Source of the DNA: Candidatus Omnitrophota bacterium
Lineage (GTDB): Bacteria > Omnitrophota > Omnitrophia > Omnitrophales > Aquincolibacteriaceae
Assembly: GCA_016930235.1 (NCBI GenBank)
Contig: JAFGHI010000038.1
Span: 1-34,210 of the forward strand
DNA length: 34,210 nucleotides
Direction of reading: 5' to 3'
Part shown: positions 16,193 through 29,100 of the stretch, piece after piece
How positions within the stretch are numbered: position 1 is the stretch's first letter
How the letters are laid out: each line of letters starts with the position of its first letter
Notes under the pieces: model-generated
Databases searched by the model: none
Told to the model about the DNA's origin: nothing
The model's input: the letters and a program-made list of their open reading frames with translations, nothing else
Position numbers and translations under genes: made by a program

Positions 16193-16249
16193 TGCGGGCT
16201 GCCCCCTTACGGAAATAAACTGCTTATCGAATGGATGCTGTTCCTTAAA

Positions 16250-16278
16250 AGCCTAACGTTAACCCGATAGACCGTCAA
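16250..16278 (-). promoter_or_regulatory. Possible promoter of the efp operon
   Basis: On the minus strand, TTGACG (16273-16278) and TAGGCT (16250-16255) are 17 bases apart. The -35 match is good (5/6) and the -10 match weak (3/6). The leader would be about 50 bases. Confidence 0.4.
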
Positions 16279-16321
16279 GTATTTTCCAAAGAGATATTCG
16301 GGGTAATCTTATAAGGTGTGA

Positions 16322-16355
16322 GGTGCAGCGCGGGTTGAAGATCCCGCGCCACACC
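16322..16355. terminator. Strong hairpin after the giant gene
   Basis: On the minus strand GGTGTGGCGCGGG and CCCGCGCTGCACC pair over 13 positions (two G-T wobbles) around an 8-base loop, 46 bases after the end of the giant gene. No T run follows on either strand, so classical Rho-independent termination is doubtful. It may protect the 3' end of the transcript or insulate the efp promoter. Confidence 0.45.
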
Positions 16356-16359
16356 TGTA

Positions 16360-16386
16360 TTGACCAATGGGACGGCATTGGTTCAA
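16360..16386. other. Second hairpin after the giant gene
   Basis: TTGA/TCAA and CCAATG/CATTGG pair with a one-base bulge around a 6-base loop, 15 bases past the giant stop codon and just before the stronger hairpin. No T run follows. Confidence 0.4.
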
Positions 16387-16400
16387 TGAAAACAGTAAGC

Positions 16401-17105
16401 TTAGGCCGAGGTCGCTGTCGCCTCATAGGCCTCCAGCATCGTGCTGATATATTCGCCCAGATCAACCGTATACACCGATTGAACACCGCGCAAACCTTCC
16501 ACGCGACCCACAATCACCACATTACCTGGAACATAACTTAGAAGTTCTGCGGATAACCGCTTTGCAGCATTTTCATCTCCCAGCTTCAAGACACGCTCAG
16601 CCCCAATAACCTGAACAGCAGTAACTGCCTTCGTGTCCCAATGTCTCAAAGCAGCCTCAACGGCAACATTCAAGGCAACTCCCGTCCAAATCACCATTTG
16701 ACCGCTCGTAATCAGATCCTGATATCGACTCTCTAATTCACTCGCGATGACCTGAGCATTTGAATGTCCAGCCTCAACAGCGACGATAACTTTCAGCTCA
16801 GGACGGAGTTGGGCCCTTAAGGTTTCCAAGAATGGGATAACCTGGTCTAATTTCATATCCGGCTGAATCGCCAAAGCCATCATACCGGAATCTATCAAAG
16901 TCGCCTGATCCATTAGATCGGTCTTAAAGAAGCCTCGCCCTCTCATTTCTTCATCCAGAAAAGCTGTAATCTGAGTCATCAAAGTTTCATTAAGTACTTC
17001 AACCTTCCCAACCGGCACGATTTGCCGCGCCTCACGACGTTCAAACCCCATCTCTTGAACTGACTGGGCCGCTTCCGTCATTTCAGCAACACGCAACTCT
17101 GATTT
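16401..17105 (-). other. Giant protein: C-terminal alpha/beta domain
   Basis: The domain follows KSELR (17091-17105). About 230 residues alternate helices and hydrophobic strands (LKVIVAVEAGHS, GQMVIWTGVALNVAVEAALRH, GNVVIVGRVEGL), as in a Rossmann-like fold. No nucleotide-binding glycine loop or known family is recognised. It ends EAYEATATSA. Confidence 0.55.
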
Positions 17106-20100
17106 TGAAGGCCCCGGTTGCAAATCTGGAGTTTCATCCAAAATGCCTTCCGACACGCGAGCTTTGGGTATTTCCCGAAGTTCATGACGCGATTGGAGGA
17201 ATTCTTCATCTAGCTGCGCCGCCACTTCTTCACTCAGAGAAGCTTTCGCATACTCTTCCAACAATTCAGCTTCCGTAATGGATTCATACTTCTCCGGAGC
17301 AACTGGCATAATGCCCATCCGCTTGTAAAAATCCATGCCTCCCATCTCCGACTCATAACGGCTTCCCAAGAAAATCATCACCTCATAACGAACAAGATCC
17401 CGGTTTTCGCGTTTCACATGGTATCTCCGAAAAACGGCGGAATAAGGAATGTTATGACGATTCACGATCCTTAAGTATTTCCAAACCAAACTTTTAAACT
17501 GAAAACCATAGTTAAATTCCTTCACATCGTGAATTTCAAATACACGAGCGGTTGAGCCTAATTTTAAAAGTTTGTCCATTTTAATTCCTAGATTCATGAA
17601 TGCTATAGTTTGTCTGTCCTCCAAACCCGTTTGGATCTCAAATGGATATCTCTTATGGGGTACCATTAACCCATGAAAATTAAACTGGCTATGCTGTTCC
17701 CACATCCCCAAACTGTCAAATCCAATCAAGAAATTATCGGAATCCAGATGATCCAAGACATCAAAAATCCTCCAGGCATGATATTCCCCCAAAACATGAG
17801 AATGCTTTTCACCCATATCCGGGATAATGCGGAAATGAACTGGCTGATAAGGTGCCTCTTCTAAATTAAATCTCACCCAATGATGATCAATAAGAATATC
17901 ATAAACACTAGACGATGCCGTATGCTGAAAATTGCCAAGCTGATCATAAAAAAGCATGACAGGCGTCTCGTTTCTTTTGGGTCTTTCCGGTCTCATCAAC
18001 CACTGCCACTTACCAGGATTGTTGATTACCCAAAACCGCCCTACCCTTTTCGCTTGAATAGCTTCGACCGGATAAGTTCGACCGTCTTTCAGAGCTCTCT
18101 TATATGCATAATCCCATAGGCGGACAAGTTCTCTAAAAAAATCCGGCCCTGAGGGTTCTTCCCTTCTCAATTCCGATCGCCCAAAGATTTTTTGTTTGGC
18201 CCAAGCAAATTCCTTTGCCTGGCTGCGAATACTTGAATCAACCTCCAGAAAATTACCCTCGGATACCTCTGAAATAAATGATGCGACCCGCGCCATAAAA
18301 AGAGGCTTGATCAACTGAGGCAGGCCTTTCCTTATCTCTTCCGAATCCGCGTCCAAGTAGACTTTCAAAAAACTCATGACAACGAGAGCCCATTGGGAAG
18401 CTGAAAAATCAAAGGCGGATAAATCGGACCCGGCCATTCGATCAATGATAGGCATAAGTTGAGGAAAAAGTTTTTCATACTGCGGCTTCTTCGAAACATA
18501 AGACTCCTTGAAGGCCCGAATCCACGCATCCCGGTCAATTCCCTTCGCGACAACTTCTTTGGCGAGATGATCCGATACCTCAGACGGCAAACTGTAAGTC
18601 TCAAGCCCCTCAATACCCGTTTCTCCGACACGATCCCGCCACCACTCCGGATGCCGCATAAGCTGGTCAAACATCACGAGCACCGCAATGTTAATATAAG
18701 AATCCATGTTCGCCTCGAGCGGACTCTTGCGATGCACTTTATCACCCAGCCACACATCCTGGACCTTCTGATTATTGCCTAAGGCATAAGCTGCAAAAAA
18801 CTCTTCAAAACTAGCATTAGCCGTCCAAATATCTTCAGATTGAAGATAAGAATCCAAAAGATCGCGTGAAACAGCAAAGTCTCCAGCATTTGGCATCTTC
18901 ATTGAAACCCCATACATGGCACTAAAAAGCGGAAAAACAAAGTGATTAATCAAAGCGACATCATCTAAACCGTAAAACCGAAGATAATCAGCCGAAACAT
19001 AAGACGCGTCTTTTGATTGAATAGGGGCCAACATCTTTAGAATCCATAACTTATCAATCTCCATATCTCCATCCACAACCACCAAATCCGCGTTCAATTC
19101 TTGAGCCACAATCATCCCAAGCCGCGTGGCCCACTTCTTACCCACTGAACCAGCAAACTCTGCCTCTTTCCCATAAACAGCGACTGTCACGTTCTCTGTT
19201 GATTTCGACCGAGAAAAACTCCGGAGTTCCCTTAAGACTTCTTGAGCCATGTCATTATTGGTTTCACCAACAAGCAAAATAAGTCCTCTTTGACCCTCTT
19301 TAGCTTCTAAATATTTTTCTAACGAATCGACTACGACGCTTACCAGATTACGCACATCGATCGTCTGACCATGCGTACCTTCCAGCCGTTTTCCGTGCTT
19401 TGCCGCAATTGCCTGGATTTCATTGTAGAGCGGAATCGTAATAACAACGTCCGTCGTCCGGTCGACCTTCGAACGTAATTCTTGCAAGAAAGGACCGATG
19501 CTCCTGTCGAAATCAGAAATAATGCTCGCTTCTCTCAATTCCGAACGGGCTCCCGCTTTAAAATCCTTTCGGGATCGCGCGGGCGTTGCTCCTAAAGTAA
19601 ATTGGTAATGTCCTATTTTCTCGCCTTCCTCATATTGCTGCTTAGCCCGATCATGCTGGATCCAGACACCGACATTGTCATCATCATAATTGTCAGAAGG
19701 TGTCACCCATCCCTGAGGCGTGAATTCCCCTGCTTTCATATCTTTACCTAACCGAAGATAGGTCGTCGGATTATCACGATGCCAAACGGGTTTTCGATTC
19801 CACAAATAAAGAATGCCCTCGGAACCAAAAGGCTTTGGATTATTAAATAAAAAGATTTCGGGTGTTGTCAGCGCGGATTCAACTTCTACACCCGATTCAC
19901 TTCGATAAGAAACCGCATCACTATCATGTTGCCCTTCCGAGGGAACATTCATCGAGCTAAACTGAGCAATTTTGAAACCTTCTGATTTCCCTAATCGATT
20001 CGTATCAAGCTGGAAGTCCTTGGCAGCCGTCAGTGAAAATGAAAAATTCATCTCAACGGTACCATCTTCAAGGACATCAAAAAGAATAGTGAAACCTTCA

Positions 20101-23100
20101 GCCTTGATATTTCCGCTGGGATCTTCCATGACCCCCGTCATCTTCAAATTCTTATCTTTTGTATATTCGAATTTCGCTTCGACGATTCTCATCGCGTGAT
20201 GATATTGGGAATGACCATCCTGATCGACTGTCCAATAACCCGGCGTGACAAAACTTGTCCCCCAGTCCATTCCCCTCGGTGTTGCCCTCAAATAACCATT
20301 GCCCTTCAGAGAAAAGATTTGATTATCCCCCCGCAAGATCTTGATCTCCGAAAATTCGCCTAGCCATGTTTTCATGAAAGAAGGCTCTGGACCAATATCC
20401 CTGGTCCCTAAAACCCGCCACCGGCCTTCCGTCAGCAAAGGCCATTCCCCAGCTTGGCGAGCTTTCAGTGATGATGCCGCTCCTAAAAATCCGTAAAGAG
20501 CAAGCCCTTGCGTAAAAACATTTTTCATAAAGTTTCGGCGCGTCACACGCAACTCGGAACGTTTAACTTCTACCGCCTTGGCGAATTTCCCAATCAAATC
20601 TTGCAATTTCTTCGCTCGATTATAGACGTCGGGCAATTCATTTCTTTTCAGTCGTCGCTTTAAAACACGCTCATAATGTCTTAAAAATCTCGTCAACCGT
20701 CTTACCGTTGCTCTTCCTTTCACTAAACTTTCTTCCGCGCCATTCCCAAGATCAATATTAAGATCCACAACTCGACTCAAGCGGAACAAAAACCAAAGAA
20801 GAGACCAGCGAGGTTTCGATGACCATATTTGATAATATTGCATCCAAGGTTGGGCTTGAAAATCAATTTGAACGGCCTCGCCCTGACGAAGCATACGCCT
20901 AGCCTCCTTAAGAGATGTTGTTCTTATATACGGGCCTCCGTCAATCCGCAACTCGGAACGCTGCTGTCTTTTCGATCTGCGAGCTGTCAGATGTTGAATC
21001 GTTTCCTCAGCATAATACGGTATCTCCAGTTTTGCTCGGGGTTTTTCGTGCACGGACAAATCCAGAGCCAATCTCAACACCCGAATTGCTTGACGCCTCA
21101 ACAAGATTGACATCCTTGATACAACACCTTTTCCTCCGCCCAAATAACGAGGATGAAAAACAGCAATTGCAGCAGCAGCCCGCGAATCCAAACGGGCTCT
21201 CCTGTCTCTTAAAATACTGAGGATTGTACCAACTGCCTTCTTTTTGGCTTCCTCACTTTTGTAATCAAGTCGGCCCAAAGCCAGAATTGCCGACCACTTG
21301 ACATCTTCCGCATATGGGTTATTGACAAGATCATATAAAAGATCCTGATGCCTTGCATCTCGCACTTCACCAAGAAGTTGAATGACAATCAATCGTTCAT
21401 CAGCCTTACTGGCTTCGCTTGCAACAGCGGCCTCCATAACCTTAAGATCCTTGCCCTTTTTATTTTTCTCATTCTCCCTAATCCACGGATCCATTTCGAT
21501 TAATTCCCGCAGTCTTTGCCTAAACGATTTAGAGTGATTCTCTGGAATTGTATCATCATCAAACTTATCAATAACACGCTTATACACTTCCGGGACTAGA
21601 TTTTCAGGAATAAGATTCAGCCGTAATATCCTTGTGACAACTTCCATGGCGCGAATACCATACTCATGGATACCCAAATGAGTATACAGTTTCTCAAATA
21701 ACGCCATGGGGTTTTCCCTCGAAGATTTGATAAATCTTTCTTCGGCAGCCAACTGCTCATTAATCCTATCACTCCCCTGCCCAAAGCGTTCTTCCTGATC
21801 CGGACGCAGGAAAACTCGATGAGCAATTATATAGGGAAGTTCGAGGCGCAAAGCATCGATTTCGCTCCTAGCCTTCTCCTGAGCACTTTCGATGGCACCT
21901 CTTTGCTCTGCATTATATTTTCTTCCCATCCTAAGTTTTTCGGATGCGGCAATCCAATTCCGAATAGCCCCTAACAAATCCCCACGGATTTCATCACTTC
22001 CATCATCAAGTTCGGTCAGGGTTATTCGATAATTCACAAAATCATTAATGTTGCTCATAAGTTGGGCTATTTCCGCTTCGGACTTTCCATAAGCGCCTTT
22101 ATATTTCTCGGCCTTTGTGTCCTGATCCATACCACCGGCTTTGTCGTTCAAAAGCTTTAGCTTGGCTTCTAGATATTTCACTTCTTCTGCTACTCCTGCC
22201 GGAAGACGACCTTCCTGTGTTAACGCATAAGCTCGTTCTAACCACTCTGAAATTCTCACCATTTCAACCTTATAAGGCAGAAAATTTTTGATGTGAATAA
22301 TTTGCTCTCGCACCCATGTTGGTACATCTACGCTCAATTTCTCTTTTTCCTTCACGTGCTTAAACCTTTTCTTTGGATCTAGAATGTTATCCGCATCTAT
22401 TTCTTTTATTTCAGCTAACCGCTTTTTCCTTTCATTAATGCTCTCCCTTAAATCCTTCATCAAGATTCGCCTCACCCGCAAGGGCAAATCACCCAAATCA
22501 TCACGAAGCTCCGATCTCAACTGATCGGTATATTCGAACAATTCCGCTTCTACTGGCAATACTTCTTCAATTTCACGGCGAATAGCCGCCATTTTTTCAT
22601 CTTGAAGAGTAGAAATAAGTCTCCAATAATCTTCATCGGGAGGGTTTTGCGCTGTTTCCTGCTCCAGTTCTCTTTCACAATATTCCAAAAACAGCATACT
22701 CGCCCGATCTTGCAACGCTATTCTCTCAAGCAATGCCTTGTGTGCTGACAATTCTGCATAAAGATCATGTTGAGAACTGGGGATCGTTGTCTCAAGGTCC
22801 CTCAGGACAGTTTCATAACGATCTCGATAAGGTCTCGGGAAAGTATTAACAAAACCTTCGGACCATGGTGCTGACTGAGTCACGGAATTCCCAAGAAGTT
22901 TTTCAATAACCCCTTCCTGTCCTGCAACCTCCGGTTGGATAAGCTCACCCACATTCAAAATCAAATCAAGCAGGCGTCTGAACAATCCAGCATAGGTATC
23001 GGCCAAATGCCGGTATGGTTCCGAAACTGCTCGAGATCCATCCGTTGTCAAATCGCCTCTTTCGAACAGGCGTTTCCATATCTGATGCTGTCGGTACAGC

Positions 23101-26100
23101 TTTCTTATCACCCGTTCTTTCGTTGGTGAATCAGCATTCGGAATAATTGACGGCGTCTCTTCACTCCCCAGCACCTTTCCTATGATAACCTTCTGATTCT
23201 GTTCAATACTCTCTTCAATTTGCAGTTCCTCTCCCTTCTTTTTTTCTCTAAGATGCTGCGCAACCTTGCGTACCCTTAGAACTTCAGACATTTCAATCAG
23301 CTGCCTTGCGGTAACCGCAATCTCCCTAAAATAAGCTGCCGGTAAACCTTCCAAAATATGCAACGCATCGGGTCCCATATGATTCAAGATCCTTGAAACG
23401 CCCCCGTCTATCACAGCATGATGAATGCTCTCCTCAGATTCCGGCGTCGGTTCTCTTATCTCGTTACCTCCTGCATCAAAGTAATGATCATAATACCCGG
23501 GGATATCTCCAAAAATGCCAAAAATCTGACCGCGATAAAAACGACGGTCACGTAATCGACTTACCCAATCCTCTGCCACCGCATCTTCCATGCTGCCAAT
23601 ATTCTGCAACCACGTCGTGATGTGCTCTTTCGTAAAATTCCCTTTCACCCACCCCTGATCAGAATCATTGGTCAATAGAACGTAAAATTCGGTTAAAAGC
23701 CTTCGCCGTTGGTCTGCATTCGGGATGCGTTCCGGAACGGCCAGCTGCTGACTCAACTCGTATAGCCTGATAAGAAAATTATAAGGGAGATTTTCGGGCA
23801 GTTTATCGGGAGGCGTGACCTCCTTGGGTTCTGCTTTCAAAATCTTTTCATTAAGTGTCAATACCTCAAATAAGCTCTTTTCTGAGAGAGTGAAGTGTTT
23901 TTTTAGAAAACCTTCTTCCTCTTTCTCTTTCTTTGCTTTCGGCCTTACCTGATTGATTGGGTCTCTTATGCTCACAACGATATTCTTAATAATATGGTAA
24001 GCGGCTGGGAAAACCCCCAGAAGATAAGACACGATATAGGGCAACAAAAACGATGCAAAAAATAGGGGCAACCCTTGAATACCCAATAAGGAGCCTGCCA
24101 GCATATGTGAAATAGAAATGCGTAGAATAAACCCCATCGCAATCCATCCTAAAATCTCCCCAATATCAACTTCCTTAAGTTTCTCCCAGACGTGTTCGTC
24201 CCACCAACTTTTTGGCAAATTTCGGATTTCTCTTTCCTTTAAATCCGTCCCAATCCCTACTATCTTGAAATGAATGGGTTTCCATTCTTTCAAAAGCGGC
24301 CCCACAATATTTTTCATGGGCCATCTAAAAAACTTATTTTTAATCAGGTTGGGATCAGCAATCCTCGAGGTAGAATAATAGATTATGTTATATACCCAAG
24401 ATGATGGGGGCAAATTATCGCCGATGGATTTTTGTTCTTCCTTCATGAATGTTTCCAAATCCGAAAAAAACGTCCCAAAGAAGATAGCGGGAACGAAAGG
24501 AAGGATAAAAGTAAAGCCCACTAAACCCGGAATAATAAACGTGACAGGCAGTGCACTTAAAATTTGAAACCACGCCGCCCCGCCCGAAAAAGATGCGATG
24601 CTATATGCAATAATCTGCCCCCATTTCCAAAACATGTATCCAACTCCAAAATAAAATCCCACGTTAAAAAACCTGTTCGCCCACAAACCTTTATTCTTCT
24701 TTTCGTCTTTGAAATCCCTCTGCAAGTCTTCTTTGAAGCTCTTCCAAAAATACTTCAGGAGGCGTATCGGATGAAAACCCTTTTCAGGATGATCGAGCGG
24801 CAATTTGTGTGAATCGAACCAGACATGCCACGGCCCCATCGACCAGGACCACAAAAAGGTAATACCAAAAATAAACGTCCACAAATTACTATGAAAGAAG
24901 ACCCCGGAAAAAATCGTAAGGACCGCCAGAACAAAAACATCTAAAAACATATTGGCGTACATATCCATTAACCTGACTCGTCCTCCTGTTAGGGAGGCAA
25001 AAGTCGCCCACCGAAGCTGCTGATCTCTCAAAATACCATAAAGATTTCGATTGAATTTGAATAGCATCCTCGCGACAACTAAACTTAAAATCACAGCCAG
25101 GAAGAAAGGATGATTTGCAACAAAAAGGGCGATTCCTTCTAAAAAGCTAAAATGGAGATGAGCCGTCAAAAGTTTTGCCACCACCCAATCTGCGATAATA
25201 CGCCGGAACCAAATAATACTAAGAGGGACCCCAAAAATTCCTATTCGCGTCAAGAAGATCAACCAATCCCCAACAATAGCACCCGTCGAAAGCCACCATT
25301 GGCGCTCGTAATTCTGGTAACCCAACATTAGCAATTTCCAAGTGTTACTCCACATGTAACGCATCAATTGAGGCGGATCCATCAAATAGATGGTAGTCGT
25401 CTTATAAAGAACCTTTAATTTTTTTAAGCCAAATCCGATTACCTCTTTTAGGTTTCTCCCCGTCACGGCCCCGTACATAATCGGAAAAACAATCACAATA
25501 AATAACGTCATAATGAACAGCGCACTCACTTCGGGAAAAGGCATTACAGTCGGTCCCGGAAAGTAAGCCGGCCACAACTTTCCCCAAACCAAAAGAAGCG
25601 TTCCAAGTAAACTCATAAACTTCCAACCGGTCATGTAGTCGGGCCGAAGAAAATTTGTTAAATTTTCTACCGTACTTGCTCGCCTTATCCCCAGCAATTT
25701 CAGAAGACCTATTTTCTCGGCGCCTCGCAATGAGATTTTAACGGCCTTACCAAGCAGCTGCAACGTCTTTGCAATCACCAAACTCCCAACAACCACCGCA
25801 GCCAAGAAAATGCCTATCTGCAAAGCAGGATGCACCATGGAAAACTGAAAGGACAACCTCCTCAGGAGATTCAGTGAAGACTCAGGTCGAGCAGCTCCCA
25901 GCAAGGGCAGAAATAAGATTAAGGTAGCAACTTTCCCCGTAATGGACGGATTCTTTTCTTCTTGAGCCATCTTGTTTGTCTTTGCCGGCCTTTTTATAAA
26001 TCCAATGATCAGAAAAGTCATGAGAACGCCAACCGTTATTCCAAAAATGGCAGGATTGGAAAATACCATCTTGGCCATATTGTATTCCGTCACACGAGGC

Positions 26101-29100
26101 ACACCGGCAGAGTAAAAGTTAGCCAATCCAGAAAACAAAGGATCAACCAAAAATCGCTTGAGGATCCAAAACCAGAAAACGAAAGGAGTAAAATAGCCCT
26201 GAACCGCTATAAAATTCAACCACCGGCTACCCAAAGGCACCCCAGGCTGGAAAAGATCATAAATGCGCTTCAAATCTCCCTGCATCCAACGTATGTTCTT
26301 GCGTTCATTCATAGCGGGAAGGTTCGGCGTTGAGGGTTCTGTAATCGCTGCCGTCGCCACAAACGCAGCGCCGGCGGTGTCTCCTTCTTTATAATCGTGA
26401 CTCAACTGTTTAGAGGTCACCCTTCCGAAGGCCCCACCAATGGCTCCAAACACCCAAATTCCCACGAAAATGGAACCGGCATGAATCCCCGCCATTTTCA
26501 AAAAGAAATCGGCAACCGATAAAGTGATGAATCCAATATTGATTCCGACAACCGTTCCAAAAATAGTTAAACTCACCGACAACAGGAGAACCGAATACCA
26601 CTTATGCGGAAAATTCCTGGCATCCCCATGCCCATAATGTTTATCCAGGTTGATCAACCCTTTCCCGGTAAAGTTGCCGACGCCTCGGATCAAGGGAAGT
26701 GCCAAAGCAAAGAATCCCCCTAACTCCCCCAAAAAGTCATTGTCAACCGTATAAGGAGTCCGCGCACCTTTTTCCGTCACGATTTGAGTCTGCGGCACTA
26801 GAACGCCTGCCCAACTATACTCACTTTGGGAAAGTTCAACAAGTTTACGGAGAGGGAAAATCCTTTCTTGGGGGACCTCATCAAATGCGTCTTTGTCATC
26901 AATCCGTTTTCCCAATAAACTTTCCGCTTCAGGATCACCGCCCAAACGATTTTTATTGTCAAGAGTGAACATATGCGTGGAACCGTCAGGATTATTAGCT
27001 ATATCTTCGTGCCGCTCACCGTTCTCATCGACGGTATACCCCATCATACGCTTGTGCCGAATCAGATGTTCCGGGTCATAACCAAAAACCGAATTGACTT
27101 CATCGTAGATATCATCCACAAAATAACGGTCACCTGTTCGATGGGGCTTAAAATTGGGTTTTATCTGCCTGATAATCGGAATCCACTTGATCCATCCTTT
27201 AACCAAGAGAAGATTTAAAAACCAACGCCCGAAAACAAGGCCATAGTAACCTGCAAGCAAACTCAACCCATAAGGATGATTCAGGATTGCAGCAAGAATA
27301 GGATGTGTGAAAATACTGCTAAGTATCGGAATCAACACTAACAAGCTCAGAAAAAAAGCACCAAACCCAAAAAGCCCCACAATAAAAGCACCCCGGGGGC
27401 CATTCACTCTTCCTTGATAGCGCGTCATCCAAATGGGTTTCCCCGGCTCAACAGCAGGCGGCCCATCACGCCCGTTTAGATAATCTTCGAACGCAAAAAC
27501 GTCGCCTTGTTTCTTCTCGAATTGAAGATCATAAATTGGAAACCAATATATCAATTTCCGCCCCAAAACTTCGGTTATCGCATCTTTTTCCTCACGCCTC
27601 ATCCTAAGCCATTGAGCGGCATTATTCCCTCCCCGGTAGAAATCATTGTCAAACCGATTTCTCGCAATTTCCACGACCTGTCGCCTAGCATACTCAAGTG
27701 CCTTGATTGCAAACTGAAATGTCTCATAACTCGCCCGCAATTTTTCAAGACCCGCCGTATCGATACCATGCCGGTGCATTTCGGCATAACTTATCTGACC
27801 CCGTTGGATCCGTTCGTAAAGCTTAGCATCTTTGATATAACTACTTTTCTCGGTTAAGATCACTTCCGCAACGTTGCCATAAGGATCCAAATTGTACGCT
27901 AAAGAATCAATAACATTTTTAATAAAAAACCAATCACTAAAATCAGCCTCGGGAGAATCGATGGCGACCCCAAATTCATCCTGGAATTCGCTTTCAATCA
28001 CATCATGCCTCCAATTGCGTTCAAACTTATCCAAAACCCAATTGCGGTATCTTTGATTTTTTAAATATCGAAATAAATCCGTATTGATATAGGTAATACT
28101 AACCTTCGCACCTCGAATCGCAAAAGCCTCTTGCCCCTCTCTGGATCGCAAGGGCACCCACCGGGACCGCCCCTCTTCGCTTTCAATTGGAAACCATAAC
28201 TCACCGCGCCGATATTGAAATTTACTTTCCTGCCCTTCCTCAACAGCATCGTCGTCTTGATCAACACGCATCTCGGAGCGATCCTCTGAAGACTCCTGAA
28301 CCTCATCGGAATCTGTCCGGCGACGTTCATTAGGAGACTCACCGACAGGCATAAAGACACTGGTAATATCAGCTTCGGGCCGATCCACAGCGTCACGATT
28401 GGCAGCTTTCTCCCCCATCGGTAAACGACGAGGAAAGATACGGGAAGCCAGCCATGCCGTTAAAACATGCGCATTCGTGAAATACATATTAAAGAGTAAG
28501 AACAAATCCATCACCATAATCGCAATAATCGTATTCGCCGGATCAATCACCCGCCACGAGCGCCACAAAAATAGAGCGATAAAACCAGCATGCGCAAGAA
28601 GAATAAAAAACCCGCGAAGCGTCAGGCCAGGCGGAGCATACCTCCCTTTTTGAGCCATCTTCTGGCGATACTCTAAGAAAGGACGCAGAATGCGCTTGAG
28701 AATATCCTTCAGTGACCAACCCAGCTTTTCACGTTCCTCTTGCATCCGAGGCTTCCCGTACATTAGAGATTTTCTCTGAGCCCGGTATTGAACAGCTCCC
28801 AATAGAACAAGCCAGCTTATCAGGAAAGCGGCCGTAGAAAGCCCAAGCGCTACCGAATCTTTCAACTCTTTCGCTACCCTTTTTGTATCACCTTTTTCAC
28901 GTTCAATATCGGAGGAAAGCAGCCTTTCTTCGCCCTTTAACCTTTCATTTTTCTCCAGAACATATGCTTTTTCGAATACCGCCCTAAGATCATGCGTCAA
29001 GTCTGCCGATTGGCCGACCATTAAAACTGCTTTATTGCGGGATCTTTTGTGCAGGATATATTCTTTCTCCGTACGGTTGTCAGGCAGCAAAGGAGCCCTT

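Noticed and set aside
22503-22517. RSELR as a further module boundary
   Set aside because: It lies in the middle of a long charged helix with no change of composition on either side, so it may be coincidental; it is left out of the boundary list.
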